NCBI GenBank assembly: GCA_016845205.1
Contig: JAERTA010000013.1
Location: 1-40,986 of the forward strand
DNA: 40,986 nt
Origin: Gammaproteobacteria bacterium
Lineage (GTDB): Bacteria; Pseudomonadota; Gammaproteobacteria; PS1; Pseudothioglobaceae
Direction: 5' to 3'
Numbering within the stretch: position 1 is the first letter of the stretch; every line of letters begins with the position of its first letter. Below, one piece after another: positions 1 to 15,950 of the stretch. The notes under the pieces were generated by a model that saw only the letters and a program-made list of their open reading frames with translations, was not told the origin of the DNA and did not search any database. The translations under genes were made by a program, and so were the position numbers.

Positions 1-401
1 TTCACTGTAACCACGTGAACGCCTGCACCGCTCAGCGCATTTAAGTAGGCCGGCAAAGTGGCCACTAATGTTTTGCCTTCACCCGTGCCCATTTCTGCAA
101 TGTTGCCGTCATTAAGCACCATGCCACCAATCATTTGTACATCGTGATGTCTTAAACCAAGAACCCTAACACTGGCCTCTCGAATAACTGCAAAAGCCTC
201 TGGCAATAAAGAATCTAGAGTAGCTTGTTGCTCTAGTTGTTGTTTCAAAAACTGTGTTTTGGCGCCCAGCTCTTTATCGCTTAGATTTTGCAAGTCACCC
301 TCTAGCGCGTTGATTTGACCAACAACTTTGAAAAGTTTTTTTATTAGGCGATCATTGCGAGAGCCGACAATCTTGGCAACAACTTTATTTATAATGCTCA
401 T
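1..401 (-). CDS. secA: Preprotein translocase ATPase SecA, N-terminal part (3' end beyond window)
   Basis: Reverse-strand translation [23 protein letters not shown]...[18 protein letters not shown]...[44 protein letters not shown]; SecA Walker A region (MGTGEGKT). Confidence 0.95.
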   Translation of the reverse strand, partial: MSIINKVVAKIVGSRNDRLIKKLFKVVGQINALEGDLQNLSDKELGAKTQFLKQQLEQQATLDSLLPEAFAVIREASVRVLGLRHHDVQMIGGMVLNDGNIAEMGTGEGKTLVATLPAYLNALSGAGVHVVTV

Positions 402-522
402 TAATAGAAATAAAACGTAATTTTAAAAAATGGCTCTATTTTCGCACAGATGCTATGGTACAGACAGCTCTTTACTAAGTCGTTTTATAAATTTAAACAA
501 CAACATCTAAAGCAGCAAGCGT

Positions 523-834
523 ATGCCTTCGAAAAAAGACAACACAACCAATTTGTCAAACTTTAGACCTAAAGGCAAGTTAGGTGCACTGTTTGCCCAA
601 GCAAAAACGTTTAACCAACTTAACGATCAGTTATTCGAAACACTACCTGAAGATTTGAAAAAACTCTCATTGTGTGCCTTAAAGAACAACACAGCCACCT
701 TTGTTACCCACGATCAGGCAGTGGCTTTTCGCGCTCAAAAACAACACGATTTGTTGCTTAACATTCTTAAAGATTTTGAAGCTCTGTCAAACACACAAAA
801 AGTCGTTATTAAAGTTGATTTGAAAGAATATTAG
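523..834 (+). CDS. dciA: DUF721/DciA-like protein (putative replicative helicase loader)
   Basis: 103 aa, divergent from secA as DciA/DUF721 is in many gammaproteobacteria; weak family resemblance by eye. Confidence 0.5.
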   Translation: MPSKKDNTTNLSNFRPKGKLGALFAQAKTFNQLNDQLFETLPEDLKKLSLCALKNNTATFVTHDQAVAFRAQKQHDLLLNILKDFEALSNTQKVVIKVDLKEY

Positions 835-921
835 AACAATTAACTATTATACAAAGCTGATATACATTATAATTATCGGGTTTTTATTTAAACCTATTCA
901 CACTCAAGGGACAGTAATCTT

Positions 922-1530
922 ATGTCAGGACAAGAAATAGACCTCAAAAAAAGACGCTTTCTAACCAACGCCACAAGCGTTGTTGGTGCCGTCGGCGTTG
1001 GCTTTGTAGCATGGCCATTTTTATCATCATGGATGCCTTCAGCAAGAGCAAAAGCTGCTGGTGCGCCGGTTGATGTTGATATTAGCAAATTAGAGCCAGG
1101 ACAACTAGTTCGTGTGCTTTGGCGTAAAAAACCGGTTTGGATCTTTAAGCGCGACACCACTACGCTTGCCAATCTAGAAATGTTTACAGACGAAGATCTA
1201 GCAGACAAAGATGGCACCAAAGACTCAAAGAGCCAGCAACCCGCCTACATTACACAAAGCCATCGTGCAATTAAAGCTGAGATCGCTGTTATGGTTGGTG
1301 TTTGTACACACTTAGGTTGTTCGCCAACTTACCGCCCAGAACTAGGTGCGGCTGACTTGGGTGGCGACTCTTGGAAAGGTGGCTTCTACTGCCCATGTCA
1401 TGGCTCTAAGTTTGACTTAGCTGGCCGTGTTTACGCAGGCGTTCCGGCACCGACCAATTTAGTAGTGCCGCCATATCATTTTGTGTCTGACTCATTAATT
1501 AGAGTTGGTGTTGATCCAAAAGCATCTTAG
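922..1530 (+). CDS. petA: Ubiquinol-cytochrome c reductase Rieske iron-sulfur subunit
   Basis: Twin-Arg-like N-terminus (KKRRFL) and Rieske motifs CTHLGCSP and CPCHGSKFD; followed by cytochrome b and c1. Confidence 0.96.
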   Translation: MSGQEIDLKKRRFLTNATSVVGAVGVGFVAWPFLSSWMPSARAKAAGAPVDVDISKLEPGQLVRVLWRKKPVWIFKRDTTTLANLEMFTDEDLADKDGTKDSKSQQPAYITQSHRAIKAEIAVMVGVCTHLGCSPTYRPELGAADLGGDSWKGGFYCPCHGSKFDLAGRVYAGVPAPTNLVVPPYHFVSDSLIRVGVDPKAS

Positions 1531-1539
1531 GAGGAAATT

Positions 1540-2763
1540 ATGGATAACAATAAAAGTTGGATTGACCAAAGGTTTCCACTAACCAAAGTTTGGAACGAAC
1601 ACTTAGCTGAATATTACACGCCTAGAAACTTTAATTTCTGGTATTTCTTCGGCTCTTTAGCAATGCTGGTTCTGGTTATGCAAATCGTAACAGGTATCTT
1701 CTTAACCATGCACTTTAAACCAGATGCAGCCAATGCATTCGCCTCTGTTGAATACATTATGCGTGATGTAGATTGGGGGTGGTTGATTCGCTACCTTCAT
1801 TCGACAGGCGCGTCGGCATTTTTCGTTGTAATCTACCTGCACATGTATCGTGGATTGTTGTACGGTTCTTACAAGGCGCCACGTGAACTTATTTGGATTC
1901 TTGGCATGGTTCTTTATATTGCACTAATGGCTGAAGCCTTTATGGGTTACGTATTACCGTGGGGTCAGATGTCATACTGGGGCGCACAAGTGATCATTTC
2001 ATTATTTGGCTCAGTGCCGGTTATTGGTCCAGATTTATTGATTTGGATCTTAGGTGACTACGCTGTTGGCGATCCAGCGCTTAATCGTTTCTTTTCACTG
2101 CATGTTATTGCACTGCCACTAATCCTGGTGGTACTGGTATTCCTACATATTGTTGCTCTACATACGGTTGGTTCAAACAACCCTGACGGTATTGAAATTA
2201 AAAAGAACAAAGATAAGAACGGTATTCCAAAAGACGGTATTCCTTTCCACCCATACTATAGTGTGAAAGACATTGTTGGTGTGGTGGTGTTCTTGATGAT
2301 TTTCTCAGCAGTTGTCTTTTTTGCACCGGCAATGAACGGCTACTTCTTAGAGCACGCAAACTTTGTAGAGGCCAACCCTCTTAAAACACCTGATCATATT
2401 GCGCCACTATGGTACTTAACGCCTTTCTACTCGGTATTAAGAGCAATTCCACCAATGTTTGGTTCGCAATTCCCAGGCGTGGTTGGCATGTTTGCAGCCT
2501 TGTTGATTTTATTAGCGCTGCCGTGGTTAGACCGCTCGAAAGTAAAATCAATTCGCTACCGTTCGTGGCCTTATAAAGCGGCACTGGCTATTTTTGTTAT
2601 TAGCTTTATTGTGCTTGGTTGGTTAGGTATGCAGCCAGTAACAGAACTTAACGCACTATTGGCAAGAATCTTTACAGTGGCCTACTTTGGCTTCTTTATT
2701 TTGATGCCTTGGTTTACCTCTATCGGGAAAACCAAAGAAGTGCCTGCACGAGTAACGGAGTAA
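1540..2763 (+). CDS. petB: Cytochrome b of bc1 complex
   Basis: WNEHLAEYYTPRNFNFWYFFGSLAM, GYVLPWGQMSYWGAQVI, HANFVEANPLKTPDHIAPLWY motifs. Confidence 0.97.
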   Translation: MDNNKSWIDQRFPLTKVWNEHLAEYYTPRNFNFWYFFGSLAMLVLVMQIVTGIFLTMHFKPDAANAFASVEYIMRDVDWGWLIRYLHSTGASAFFVVIYLHMYRGLLYGSYKAPRELIWILGMVLYIALMAEAFMGYVLPWGQMSYWGAQVIISLFGSVPVIGPDLLIWILGDYAVGDPALNRFFSLHVIALPLILVVLVFLHIVALHTVGSNNPDGIEIKKNKDKNGIPKDGIPFHPYYSVKDIVGVVVFLMIFSAVVFFAPAMNGYFLEHANFVEANPLKTPDHIAPLWYLTPFYSVLRAIPPMFGSQFPGVVGMFAALLILLALPWLDRSKVKSIRYRSWPYKAALAIFVISFIVLGWLGMQPVTELNALLARIFTVAYFGFFILMPWFTSIGKTKEVPARVTE

Positions 2764-2767
2764 ACTA

Positions 2768-3457
2768 ATGAAAAGACTATTAAAAACAACAACATCTGTT
2801 TTAGCTGTTTTGGCTATTTCACTTAACGTGTTAGCCGCTGGCTCCGGAGTAGCTCTAGATCCTGCAAACACGGATATTAATGACCAAAAATCGCTACAAA
2901 ACGGTGCCAACTTGTTTATGAACTACTGTTCGGGTTGTCACTCGATCGAGCTCATGCGCTACAATCGCATTGGTAAAGACTTGGGCATTTCTGATGCTGA
3001 CGTTGAAAAAAATCTAATGTTTAACGGTGAAAAAATTGGAGACACGGTTACTTCTTCAATGTCTGAAGAGGGTGCGGTAAAATGGTTTGGCACAACGCCG
3101 CCAGACTTGTCACTTGTGGCTCGCTCTAAGGGCGTAGACTGGATTTACACTTACTTACACGGCTTTTATAAAGATGACTCTCGACCATTTGGTGTCAATA
3201 ACAAGATTTTAGTCAACGCCTCTATGCCAGATGTTTTATGGGAGCTTAAGCAAAACAAGTCAACAGAAGACTTTGATCAAGACGTTAGAGATATTACCAA
3301 CTTCCTAGATTATGTTGGCGAGCCTGCAAAACTGGTGCGCGTTGATTTAGGCTACAAAGTAATGGGCTTTTTGTTTATTTTGTTCATCCTTTCTTATTTA
3401 CTGAAAAAAGAATATTGGAAAGATGTGAAATATGGCAAATGGCGCGCTAAAGACTAA
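2768..3457 (+). CDS. petC: Cytochrome c1
   Basis: Signal peptide, CSGCHS haem motif, C-terminal membrane anchor, third gene of petABC. Confidence 0.96.
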   Translation: MKRLLKTTTSVLAVLAISLNVLAAGSGVALDPANTDINDQKSLQNGANLFMNYCSGCHSIELMRYNRIGKDLGISDADVEKNLMFNGEKIGDTVTSSMSEEGAVKWFGTTPPDLSLVARSKGVDWIYTYLHGFYKDDSRPFGVNNKILVNASMPDVLWELKQNKSTEDFDQDVRDITNFLDYVGEPAKLVRVDLGYKVMGFLFILFILSYLLKKEYWKDVKYGKWRAKD

Positions 3458-3495
3458 TTAGCCACTAATTTCTGATACAATTAGTTAATACATTT

Positions 3496-3535
3496 AACAG
3501 CGCCTCTTTTAAAGGGGTGCTGTTTTTTATTTTTT
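3496..3535 (+). terminator. Intrinsic terminator after petABC
   Basis: AACAGCGCCTCT-TTTAA-AGGGGTGCTGTT stem (two G:U pairs) followed by TTTTATTTTTT. Confidence 0.85.
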
Positions 3536-3542
3536 AAGGACA

Positions 3543-4181
3543 ATGACCATGCTAACCAAACCCAATCCGGCTTCAACCACACTTTACGCCTCTGCTGAGG
3601 AGATGGAATCACACGTAGTGCGTTTCATTATGGCAGAAAAAAATATTGAAAGAGAGGTGGTTAACTTAAAAGTTGATCAAATGCCTGAAGAAATTTTAGA
3701 ACTTAACCCTTGTCAATCTTTGCCGACTTTGTTTGATCGTGGCATGGTTTTATATGACTTATCGGTTATTACTGAATACTTAGATGAGCGCTTCCCGTTC
3801 CCACCTTTGTTGCCGGTTGATCCTATCGAAAAAGCAGAAAAACGCTTATTAATCTTTAGGTTTACTCGAGCTGCGGGCTGTTGGTATGAGCTAGCAAACA
3901 CCATTCAAACTGGTAGTAAAAAAGAAGCCAATGAAGCAAGAAAAATTCTATCGAGTAGCCTTATTGAACTGATTCCTTTGTTTGCTTATCAGCCTTATTT
4001 TAAGAGCGACGACATGACAATTGTTGACGCTTGTTTAGCGCCTCTATTATGGCGATTTAAAAAACTAGAGATTGACTTAGGCGCAAAAGCCAAACCAATC
4101 CATGCCTATGCCAACCGACTGTTTAGCAAAGAAAGCTTTAAAGAAAGCTTAACTGACTGCGAGAAAGAATACAACAACTAA
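3543..4181 (+). CDS. sspA: Stringent starvation protein A
   Basis: GST-fold protein (PCQSLPTLFDRGMVLYDLSVITEYLDERFPFPPLLPVDP); adjacent to sspB. Confidence 0.93.
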   Translation: MTMLTKPNPASTTLYASAEEMESHVVRFIMAEKNIEREVVNLKVDQMPEEILELNPCQSLPTLFDRGMVLYDLSVITEYLDERFPFPPLLPVDPIEKAEKRLLIFRFTRAAGCWYELANTIQTGSKKEANEARKILSSSLIELIPLFAYQPYFKSDDMTIVDACLAPLLWRFKKLEIDLGAKAKPIHAYANRLFSKESFKESLTDCEKEYNN

Positions 4182-4186
4182 GCCCT

Positions 4187-4555
4187 ATGACAGTCGTTTC
4201 GGTAGCGCCTTACCTTATTCGCGCCTATCATCAATGGATGGAGGATTCGGGGCTAACGCCACACATCTTAGTTGATTGTTCAAAAGCAGGCGTTGTGGTT
4301 CCAAGTCCTTATATCCAGCAAGGGAAAATTGTACTTAACATTGCCAACGAAGCGACCAGCGCTTTGGTGATTAGCAATGAGACTGTTTCATTCAAGGCGC
4401 GTTTTGATGGGCAATCTCAAACCATTAGTGTGCCCATTGATGCTATATTGACTATCTACGCAGGTGAAAATGGTGAAGGCATGTTTTTTGAAACAGATGT
4501 CAAAGCACCTGAGCAGGATAATAAGCAAAAACCCAACCTCACATTACTTGACTAA
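4187..4555 (+). CDS. sspB: ClpXP adaptor SspB
   Basis: PYLIRAYHQWMEDSGLTPHILVD...ISNETVSFKARFDGQSQTISVPIDAILTIYAGENGEGMFF. Confidence 0.94.
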   Translation: MTVVSVAPYLIRAYHQWMEDSGLTPHILVDCSKAGVVVPSPYIQQGKIVLNIANEATSALVISNETVSFKARFDGQSQTISVPIDAILTIYAGENGEGMFFETDVKAPEQDNKQKPNLTLLD

Positions 4556-5188
4556 ATCAAGCACCACCTTAGCAAAATCACCCTGATTGTCTTTGTTAAA
4601 AACCACCACCTTGGCTTCTGTATAACGCCTAATTGCTTGCGCATTATCTAAATCATTGTCATTCATTTGGTTTAAAACCAACATAGTCACATCAAAATTG
4701 TGCTCCTTAGCTGCGCGCAAACTGAGCAATGCCTGATTAATCGCACCAAGCTCATCTTTAACCACAATCACCACGGGCAACCCGAGTGCTGACGCCAAAT
4801 CTGCATTAAGCAGTTGTTCTGCAATTGGAGAATAAAGCCCGCCCGCACCTTCAATAACAACAAAGTCTGATGCTCTCACAGGCTGTGAAGCATCAACAAG
4901 ATCGTTCAGTGTAATAACCCTGCCTTGTTCGGCGCTAGCCTTTTCACCACTCACACAAGCCTCAAATTGAAACCTGCATACTGTCTCAATCGGCTCTGGA
5001 TTTAAACAAGCGTCATTTAACAGTTTCGAGTCTTTTGGTGTTAGTCCATCAGCTGTTTTAAGGCAATCACTCTCAATAGGTTTTCGTGCTACAACATTAT
5101 GCTTAGCATTTAGTGCTTTAATAATATGAGCACCGACAAATGTTTTACCAACATCGGTACCACTACCACTGACAAACAATCCTTTCAT
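4544..5188 (-). CDS. bioD: Dethiobiotin synthetase
   Basis: MKGLFVSGSGTDVGKTFVGAHI P-loop and VIEGAGGLYSPI; ORF-track start (5206) is a TTG, ATG at 5188 preferred. Confidence 0.92.
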   Translation of the reverse strand: MKGLFVSGSGTDVGKTFVGAHIIKALNAKHNVVARKPIESDCLKTADGLTPKDSKLLNDACLNPEPIETVCRFQFEACVSGEKASAEQGRVITLNDLVDASQPVRASDFVVIEGAGGLYSPIAEQLLNADLASALGLPVVIVVKDELGAINQALLSLRAAKEHNFDVTMLVLNQMNDNDLDNAQAIRRYTEAKVVVFNKDNQGDFAKVVLDLVK

Positions 5189-5226
5189 AACGAATAATTT
5201 TAACAAAAAATGTATAATACTGCTCT

Positions 5227-6192
5227 ATGCATAGCAATTTAAAAACCAAATTCTGTGGGATGTCACTAGATTCGCCGATTGTTTTACTTTCCGGCTGTGT
5301 TGGCTTTGGGGAAGAATATACGCGCATTCAAGGGTTTTCTAACCAAGATGTGGGCGCCATCTGTCTTAAAGGAACCACTTTAGAGCCTCGTTTAGGCAAT
5401 ATTCCACACAGGGTGACGGAAACCCCTAGTGGCATGATTAATGCCATTGGTTTGCAAAATCCTGGCGCCGATGCGGTGATAAACGACATTATGCCCAATT
5501 TAGACAAAACCGAAACCCGGTTTATTATCAACATTTCAGGTTCGTCGGTTGAGGATTATGGTGAAATCGCCAAGCGCTTTGATGACACGGATATTGATGC
5601 CATTGAAATCAATATCTCTTGTCCGAACGTTAAAGAAGGTGGTGTTGCTTTTGGCAACGACCCAGATATGTCCTATCGTGTGGTTGAGATTTGCCGTCAA
5701 AATACAAGCAAGCCTTTAATTACTAAACTTTCGCCCAACCAAACCGATATCGCTCATAGTGCGCAGCGCTGTATTGATGCGGGCACCGATGGCTTAGCGG
5801 TGATTAATACGCTAATGGGGATGGCGATTGATACTCAAACTCGTACACCGATCATTGGCAACAACCAAGGTGGTTTATCTGGTCCTGCCATCAAACCGAT
5901 TGCTCTACTAAAAGTACATCAGGTCTATCAAGTGAGCAAACATCACAACGTGCCGATTATCGGCCAAGGCGGCATCACCACGGTTAATGATGCGTTAGAA
6001 TTTATTATTGCTGGCGCTGATGCTGTTGGCATTGGTACTTCACTGTTTTATGACCCACTGGTGTGTAACAAAATTAACGACGGCATCAGTCAATACCTGA
6101 TCGATAATAAACTAAATAACGTCAACGAGTTGGTTGGCACTCTGGCGCTCAACTCAGCGATATCACAATGCGATATCGATACAGATAAATAA
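5227..6192 (+). CDS. pyrD: Dihydroorotate dehydrogenase, class 1B-like
   Basis: SGMINAIGLQNPG, INISCPNVKEGGVAFG (Cys at catalytic position), NTLMGMAIDTQTRTPI...GGLSGPAIKPIAL. Confidence 0.82.
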   Translation: MHSNLKTKFCGMSLDSPIVLLSGCVGFGEEYTRIQGFSNQDVGAICLKGTTLEPRLGNIPHRVTETPSGMINAIGLQNPGADAVINDIMPNLDKTETRFIINISGSSVEDYGEIAKRFDDTDIDAIEINISCPNVKEGGVAFGNDPDMSYRVVEICRQNTSKPLITKLSPNQTDIAHSAQRCIDAGTDGLAVINTLMGMAIDTQTRTPIIGNNQGGLSGPAIKPIALLKVHQVYQVSKHHNVPIIGQGGITTVNDALEFIIAGADAVGIGTSLFYDPLVCNKINDGISQYLIDNKLNNVNELVGTLALNSAISQCDIDTDK

Positions 6193-9964
<3,772 letters not shown>

Positions 9965-9978
9965 GGTTTTCTCTCAAT

Positions 9979-10032
9979 AAAAAAACCTTGTTAACCTCTG
10001 AGGATTAGACCACAGAGATCAACAAGGTTTTA
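9979..10032 (-). terminator. Intrinsic terminator after phosphoribulokinase
   Basis: AAACCTTGTT (9983-9992) / AACAAGGTTT (10021-10030) with inner CTCTG/CAGAG; T-run on the minus strand. Confidence 0.8.
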
Positions 10033-10044
10033 AATCGCTCGAGC

Positions 10045-10929
10045 TTACTTATTGGCCATCAACCCATCAATCATAGGTGTTAACATGATGTCCATCACGT
10101 CGACCATAAAGCTACCTTTGTATACTAGCGTATTGTCATTTTGTAAAAATGCCATCGCTTCTGCTGGCAATTGATTGGCTACCGCTTGTAAATCAACACC
10201 ATCAATGCGAACCGTGGTAACCACCAAAGAATCCTCTGGTGAAGGCACTGCTTGTCCACTAAATGGGTTAGAAGTGTCTACTAATGGAATGCGGTGAAAA
10301 TTAATGTGTGTGTTGTCAAACTGTGGGGTGATAAACTCAACATAGTCTTGCATACGATCTAGAATAATTTCTGTCACTTGTTCTGGCGTGTAAGGGCGTT
10401 CAGAAGTATCTCTGTGGATTTTTTGAATCCACTCAATATTCACTGATGGCACAACACCGACTAGCAAATCAACTTGGCCAGCAACATCAGCATTATCGGT
10501 TTTTACACCGCCGTGAAGGCCTTCGTAAAACATAATATCTGTACCAGATTCAATATCTTCCCAAGGGGTAAACTGACCCGGGTTAAGGTCAGTCCCTAGA
10601 CGAGCATTGTGTTCAACCGCCTCTTCGTCAGAGTGAATATAGTAACGCTTTTGACCTGTACCATCTTCACCATATTGTTTAAACAGTGCTTCTAGTTTAT
10701 CAAAATGGTTTGCGTCTTCTGCAAAGTGCGTCAATACTTTGCCTGCTGCACGTGATTTATCCACTTCAACCTTCATGTCTGCGCGTTCAAATTTGTGGAA
10801 GCTATCGCCCTCCACCACACAAACATTGAGATTTTTTTGATCAAATATTTTCTCAAATGCTTTTTTTACAAAAGTAGTACCTGCACCTGATGAACCGGTA
10901 ACTGAAACGACTGGATGTTTTGTTGACAT
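10045..10929 (-). CDS. prk: Phosphoribulokinase
   Basis: VSVTGSSGAGTTFVKKAFEKIF, VVEGDSFHKFERADM, MFYEGLHGGV, IEWIQKIHRDTSERPYTPEQVTE. Confidence 0.95.
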   Translation of the reverse strand: MSTKHPVVSVTGSSGAGTTFVKKAFEKIFDQKNLNVCVVEGDSFHKFERADMKVEVDKSRAAGKVLTHFAEDANHFDKLEALFKQYGEDGTGQKRYYIHSDEEAVEHNARLGTDLNPGQFTPWEDIESGTDIMFYEGLHGGVKTDNADVAGQVDLLVGVVPSVNIEWIQKIHRDTSERPYTPEQVTEIILDRMQDYVEFITPQFDNTHINFHRIPLVDTSNPFSGQAVPSPEDSLVVTTVRIDGVDLQAVANQLPAEAMAFLQNDNTLVYKGSFMVDVMDIMLTPMIDGLMANK

Positions 10930-10961
10930 AATGTAACTCCTTGTTAAATAGTAATAATGGG

Positions 10962-13391
<2,430 letters not shown>

Positions 13392-13514
13392 TTATTATAC
13401 CACGACACTCGCAATTATCGACTTTTCATCGGTATTTTTTTTAAATTATTGTGTATCTTGATTGTGTTGTTTTTAAAGGGATATCTTGAAAACTAGCTTT
13501 GTTTTTTAAGTAAA

Positions 13515-14603
13515 TTAATCGTGTGGTTTGATCACACCGTTATCAACCTGAAAAACAAGTGGATTAACAGAGTCAAGGGTTGATAAATTATGACCGATAT
13601 CAGTCATGAAAGTCTGTACCTTTAGGCTTTGTAAAAATTGCAAAATAATGTTGATTTTTTTACTGTCTAATTCAGAAGATAAATCATCAATTAAAACGAT
13701 TGGTTTTGTTTTAAGATTAATCAATAACAACACTTGTGTTAACCAAAAAATAATTGACAACGTTTTTTGTTCGCCTCTTGATAAAAAACATTCTTTTTTA
13801 TTGTTAAATATAAAATTAATATTGGCTTTGTGTGATCCGTAATTTAAATATTTAGCTTTTAACAACGCTTGTTTATTTTTGTTTAAATATTGGTAAATGT
13901 TTTGTTCGTTGGTTTCATCTACTTCTTTTGGCCAGCCTGAAGAAAATTGATAATCAAATTGATCTAGTGAATCAATTAACACTTCTAATGATTTTGATTG
14001 CTCAGAAAGTGAGGTTTGTTTTAATTGTTGTAAATAATTTAGTCGGTTTTTGTTAATCGCTGCTGAAACTTTTGCTAACTCTAAAAACCAAAAATCTAGT
14101 GCTTCTGCTTGATTATTTATTAATAGGATGTTTATATTTTTTAAGACTTTATTGTAGGTTTTAAAGGTTTTAGCAGAGTCTTGTTTCACGTGAAACACAC
14201 CCCAATCTAAATAAGAGCGTTTATTTTTAGGTGTCCCATTAACAATAAATCCTTTGTCTGGTGTGATGATTTGAGTAGGTAATATTTGACTTAATTGAGA
14301 GGTGTTATTAACCCTTTGTTGGTTAATACTAATGGTGTTTTTATTTTTAGATTTTTCTAATTTTATTCTGCTATCGCCAACTTGGGCGCTTATCTGAAAT
14401 TGATCACAATCAAAACTAATAACCTCTTTAATTATTTTTGTTTTAAAAGAACGATTATGTCCTAAATAATAAATAGCTTCTATTAAACTGGTTTTACCTT
14501 GTGCATTGTTAGCAACAAACAAATTAATCCCTTTGGAAGGAGTGAGATATTGATTGGTTAAATTACGAAACTGGTGAATAGATAATTTATCAATAACAGC
14601 CAT
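13515..14603 (-). CDS. recF: DNA replication/repair protein RecF
   Basis: IHQFRNLTNQYLTPSKGINLFVANNAQGKTSLIEAIYYLG; between gyrB and dnaN. Confidence 0.95.
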   Translation of the reverse strand: MAVIDKLSIHQFRNLTNQYLTPSKGINLFVANNAQGKTSLIEAIYYLGHNRSFKTKIIKEVISFDCDQFQISAQVGDSRIKLEKSKNKNTISINQQRVNNTSQLSQILPTQIITPDKGFIVNGTPKNKRSYLDWGVFHVKQDSAKTFKTYNKVLKNINILLINNQAEALDFWFLELAKVSAAINKNRLNYLQQLKQTSLSEQSKSLEVLIDSLDQFDYQFSSGWPKEVDETNEQNIYQYLNKNKQALLKAKYLNYGSHKANINFIFNNKKECFLSRGEQKTLSIIFWLTQVLLLINLKTKPIVLIDDLSSELDSKKINIILQFLQSLKVQTFMTDIGHNLSTLDSVNPLVFQVDNGVIKPHD

Positions 14604-14626
14604 ATAAAGACCTAAGTATCAATAAA

Positions 14627-15733
14627 TTAAATTCGCATTGGCATAACAACATATTGATAGGTTTCATCATCAATACTGCTTAATAAGCAAGATTGGTTTT
14701 CACCGCCAGGTACCACCATGTTAATTTCATCTGTGGTTAGTTTTTCTAAAATAGAAATTAGATAATGGATATTAAAAGCAATTTCAATCTCTTTATCGAA
14801 ATTTTTAATGGCAATTTGTGTTTTAGCTTGTCCTCTTTCTGAATGAGAAAAAATATTAAGTTGAGCATCTTTAAAAGCTAGTTTAACCCCTTTAGTGCGC
14901 TCTTCAACAAAAATAGAAGCTTGCTGCAAGCTGTTTAAAAACTCTTGTCGATTAATCACAATTGTATTTTCATAATCTGTCGGAATGACTTGCGCATAAT
15001 TTGGAAAATTACCATCAATTAGTCGACTAATAATTGTCGTATTATCACTAACCAAATAAAAATAATTTTCCGAGAGGTGAATATCAACCTCTTCATGTTT
15101 ATTTTTGTTGAGTAACTTAGTAAGTTCTAACACTGCTTTTCTTGGAAGAATAACGGTTTTTTTGTTTTCTAAATTGTTACTTTGTTTAATTTCACCAATT
15201 GACAAACGGTGACCATCAGTTGCCACAACAGTAATACTATCTTGATCGACTTCAAAATACAGACCATTTAAATAAGCACGAATGTCTTGATTACCCATTG
15301 AAAAAGAAGTATTTTCAATGAGTGCTTTTAATGCATTACGTTTAACTTTAATAACATCAGAGTTTTCAATTTTAGGTAAGGAAGGAAAATCTTGATGATT
15401 AAACGCGTTAAGCTCAAAAGAGTTGTTATTAGTTTTGATATAAACTTTAGTTTCTTCAATGATAAATTGAATAATTGTTTCTTCTGGTAGTTTTCTAATA
15501 ATATCAATTAGATCTTTTGCATAAACAGTAAAACTAATTTCTTCTTGTGTATTAATAGAATGCGAAGCACGCAATTCTATTTCCATGTCTGTTGTTGTTA
15601 AAGTCAGCTGATTATTTTTTAATTGAATCAATACATGTGAAAGAATTGGTAGTGTTTGTTTTTTTTCAACAACACCAATAACTGTTTGTAATGGTTCTAG
15701 TAATTCCCTAACGGTTAATTGTGTGTTCATCAA
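14627..15733 (-). CDS. dnaN: DNA polymerase III beta clamp
   Basis: TVRELLEPLQTVIGVVEKKQTLPILSHVLI...VVATDGHRLS...C-terminal YVVMPMRI. Confidence 0.97.
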   Translation of the reverse strand: MMNTQLTVRELLEPLQTVIGVVEKKQTLPILSHVLIQLKNNQLTLTTTDMEIELRASHSINTQEEISFTVYAKDLIDIIRKLPEETIIQFIIEETKVYIKTNNNSFELNAFNHQDFPSLPKIENSDVIKVKRNALKALIENTSFSMGNQDIRAYLNGLYFEVDQDSITVVATDGHRLSIGEIKQSNNLENKKTVILPRKAVLELTKLLNKNKHEEVDIHLSENYFYLVSDNTTIISRLIDGNFPNYAQVIPTDYENTIVINRQEFLNSLQQASIFVEERTKGVKLAFKDAQLNIFSHSERGQAKTQIAIKNFDKEIEIAFNIHYLISILEKLTTDEINMVVPGGENQSCLLSSIDDETYQYVVMPMRI

Positions 15734-15740
15734 AAAATCC

Positions 15741-15950
15741 TTTTTATTAAATAATTATTGTTATTATTAGTGACATTTATTTTGTTAATAACTAATCTTT
15801 TTCTTTAAAAAACAGTTTGTTAAGTTGTTGATAGTAGCTAACCATTTTATGTAAAAATCAAGTGGTTATGTTTATAAATTTTGTGGATTTGTTAAGTTAT
15901 TAAAGTTATCGACAATTAGCTGGATAACTGTTTGTGTATAGTGTTTATAA
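15741..15950. other. oriC: Candidate oriC region (dnaA-dnaN intergenic) with AT-rich tract and near-consensus DnaA boxes
   Basis: TTATCGACA (15906-15914) and TGTGTATAG (15933-15941) each one mismatch from TTATNCACA/TGTGNATAA; weaker sites at 15869-15877, 15882-15890, 15919-15927; AT-rich tract 15741-15795. Confidence 0.45.

Noticed and set aside
894-1220. 108-aa minus ORF over petA
   Set aside because: Antisense to a clear Rieske gene, no support
4544-4555. Frameshift or assembly error at sspB/bioD overlap
   Set aside because: Both proteins end plausibly; short convergent overlaps also occur at leuS/chrA
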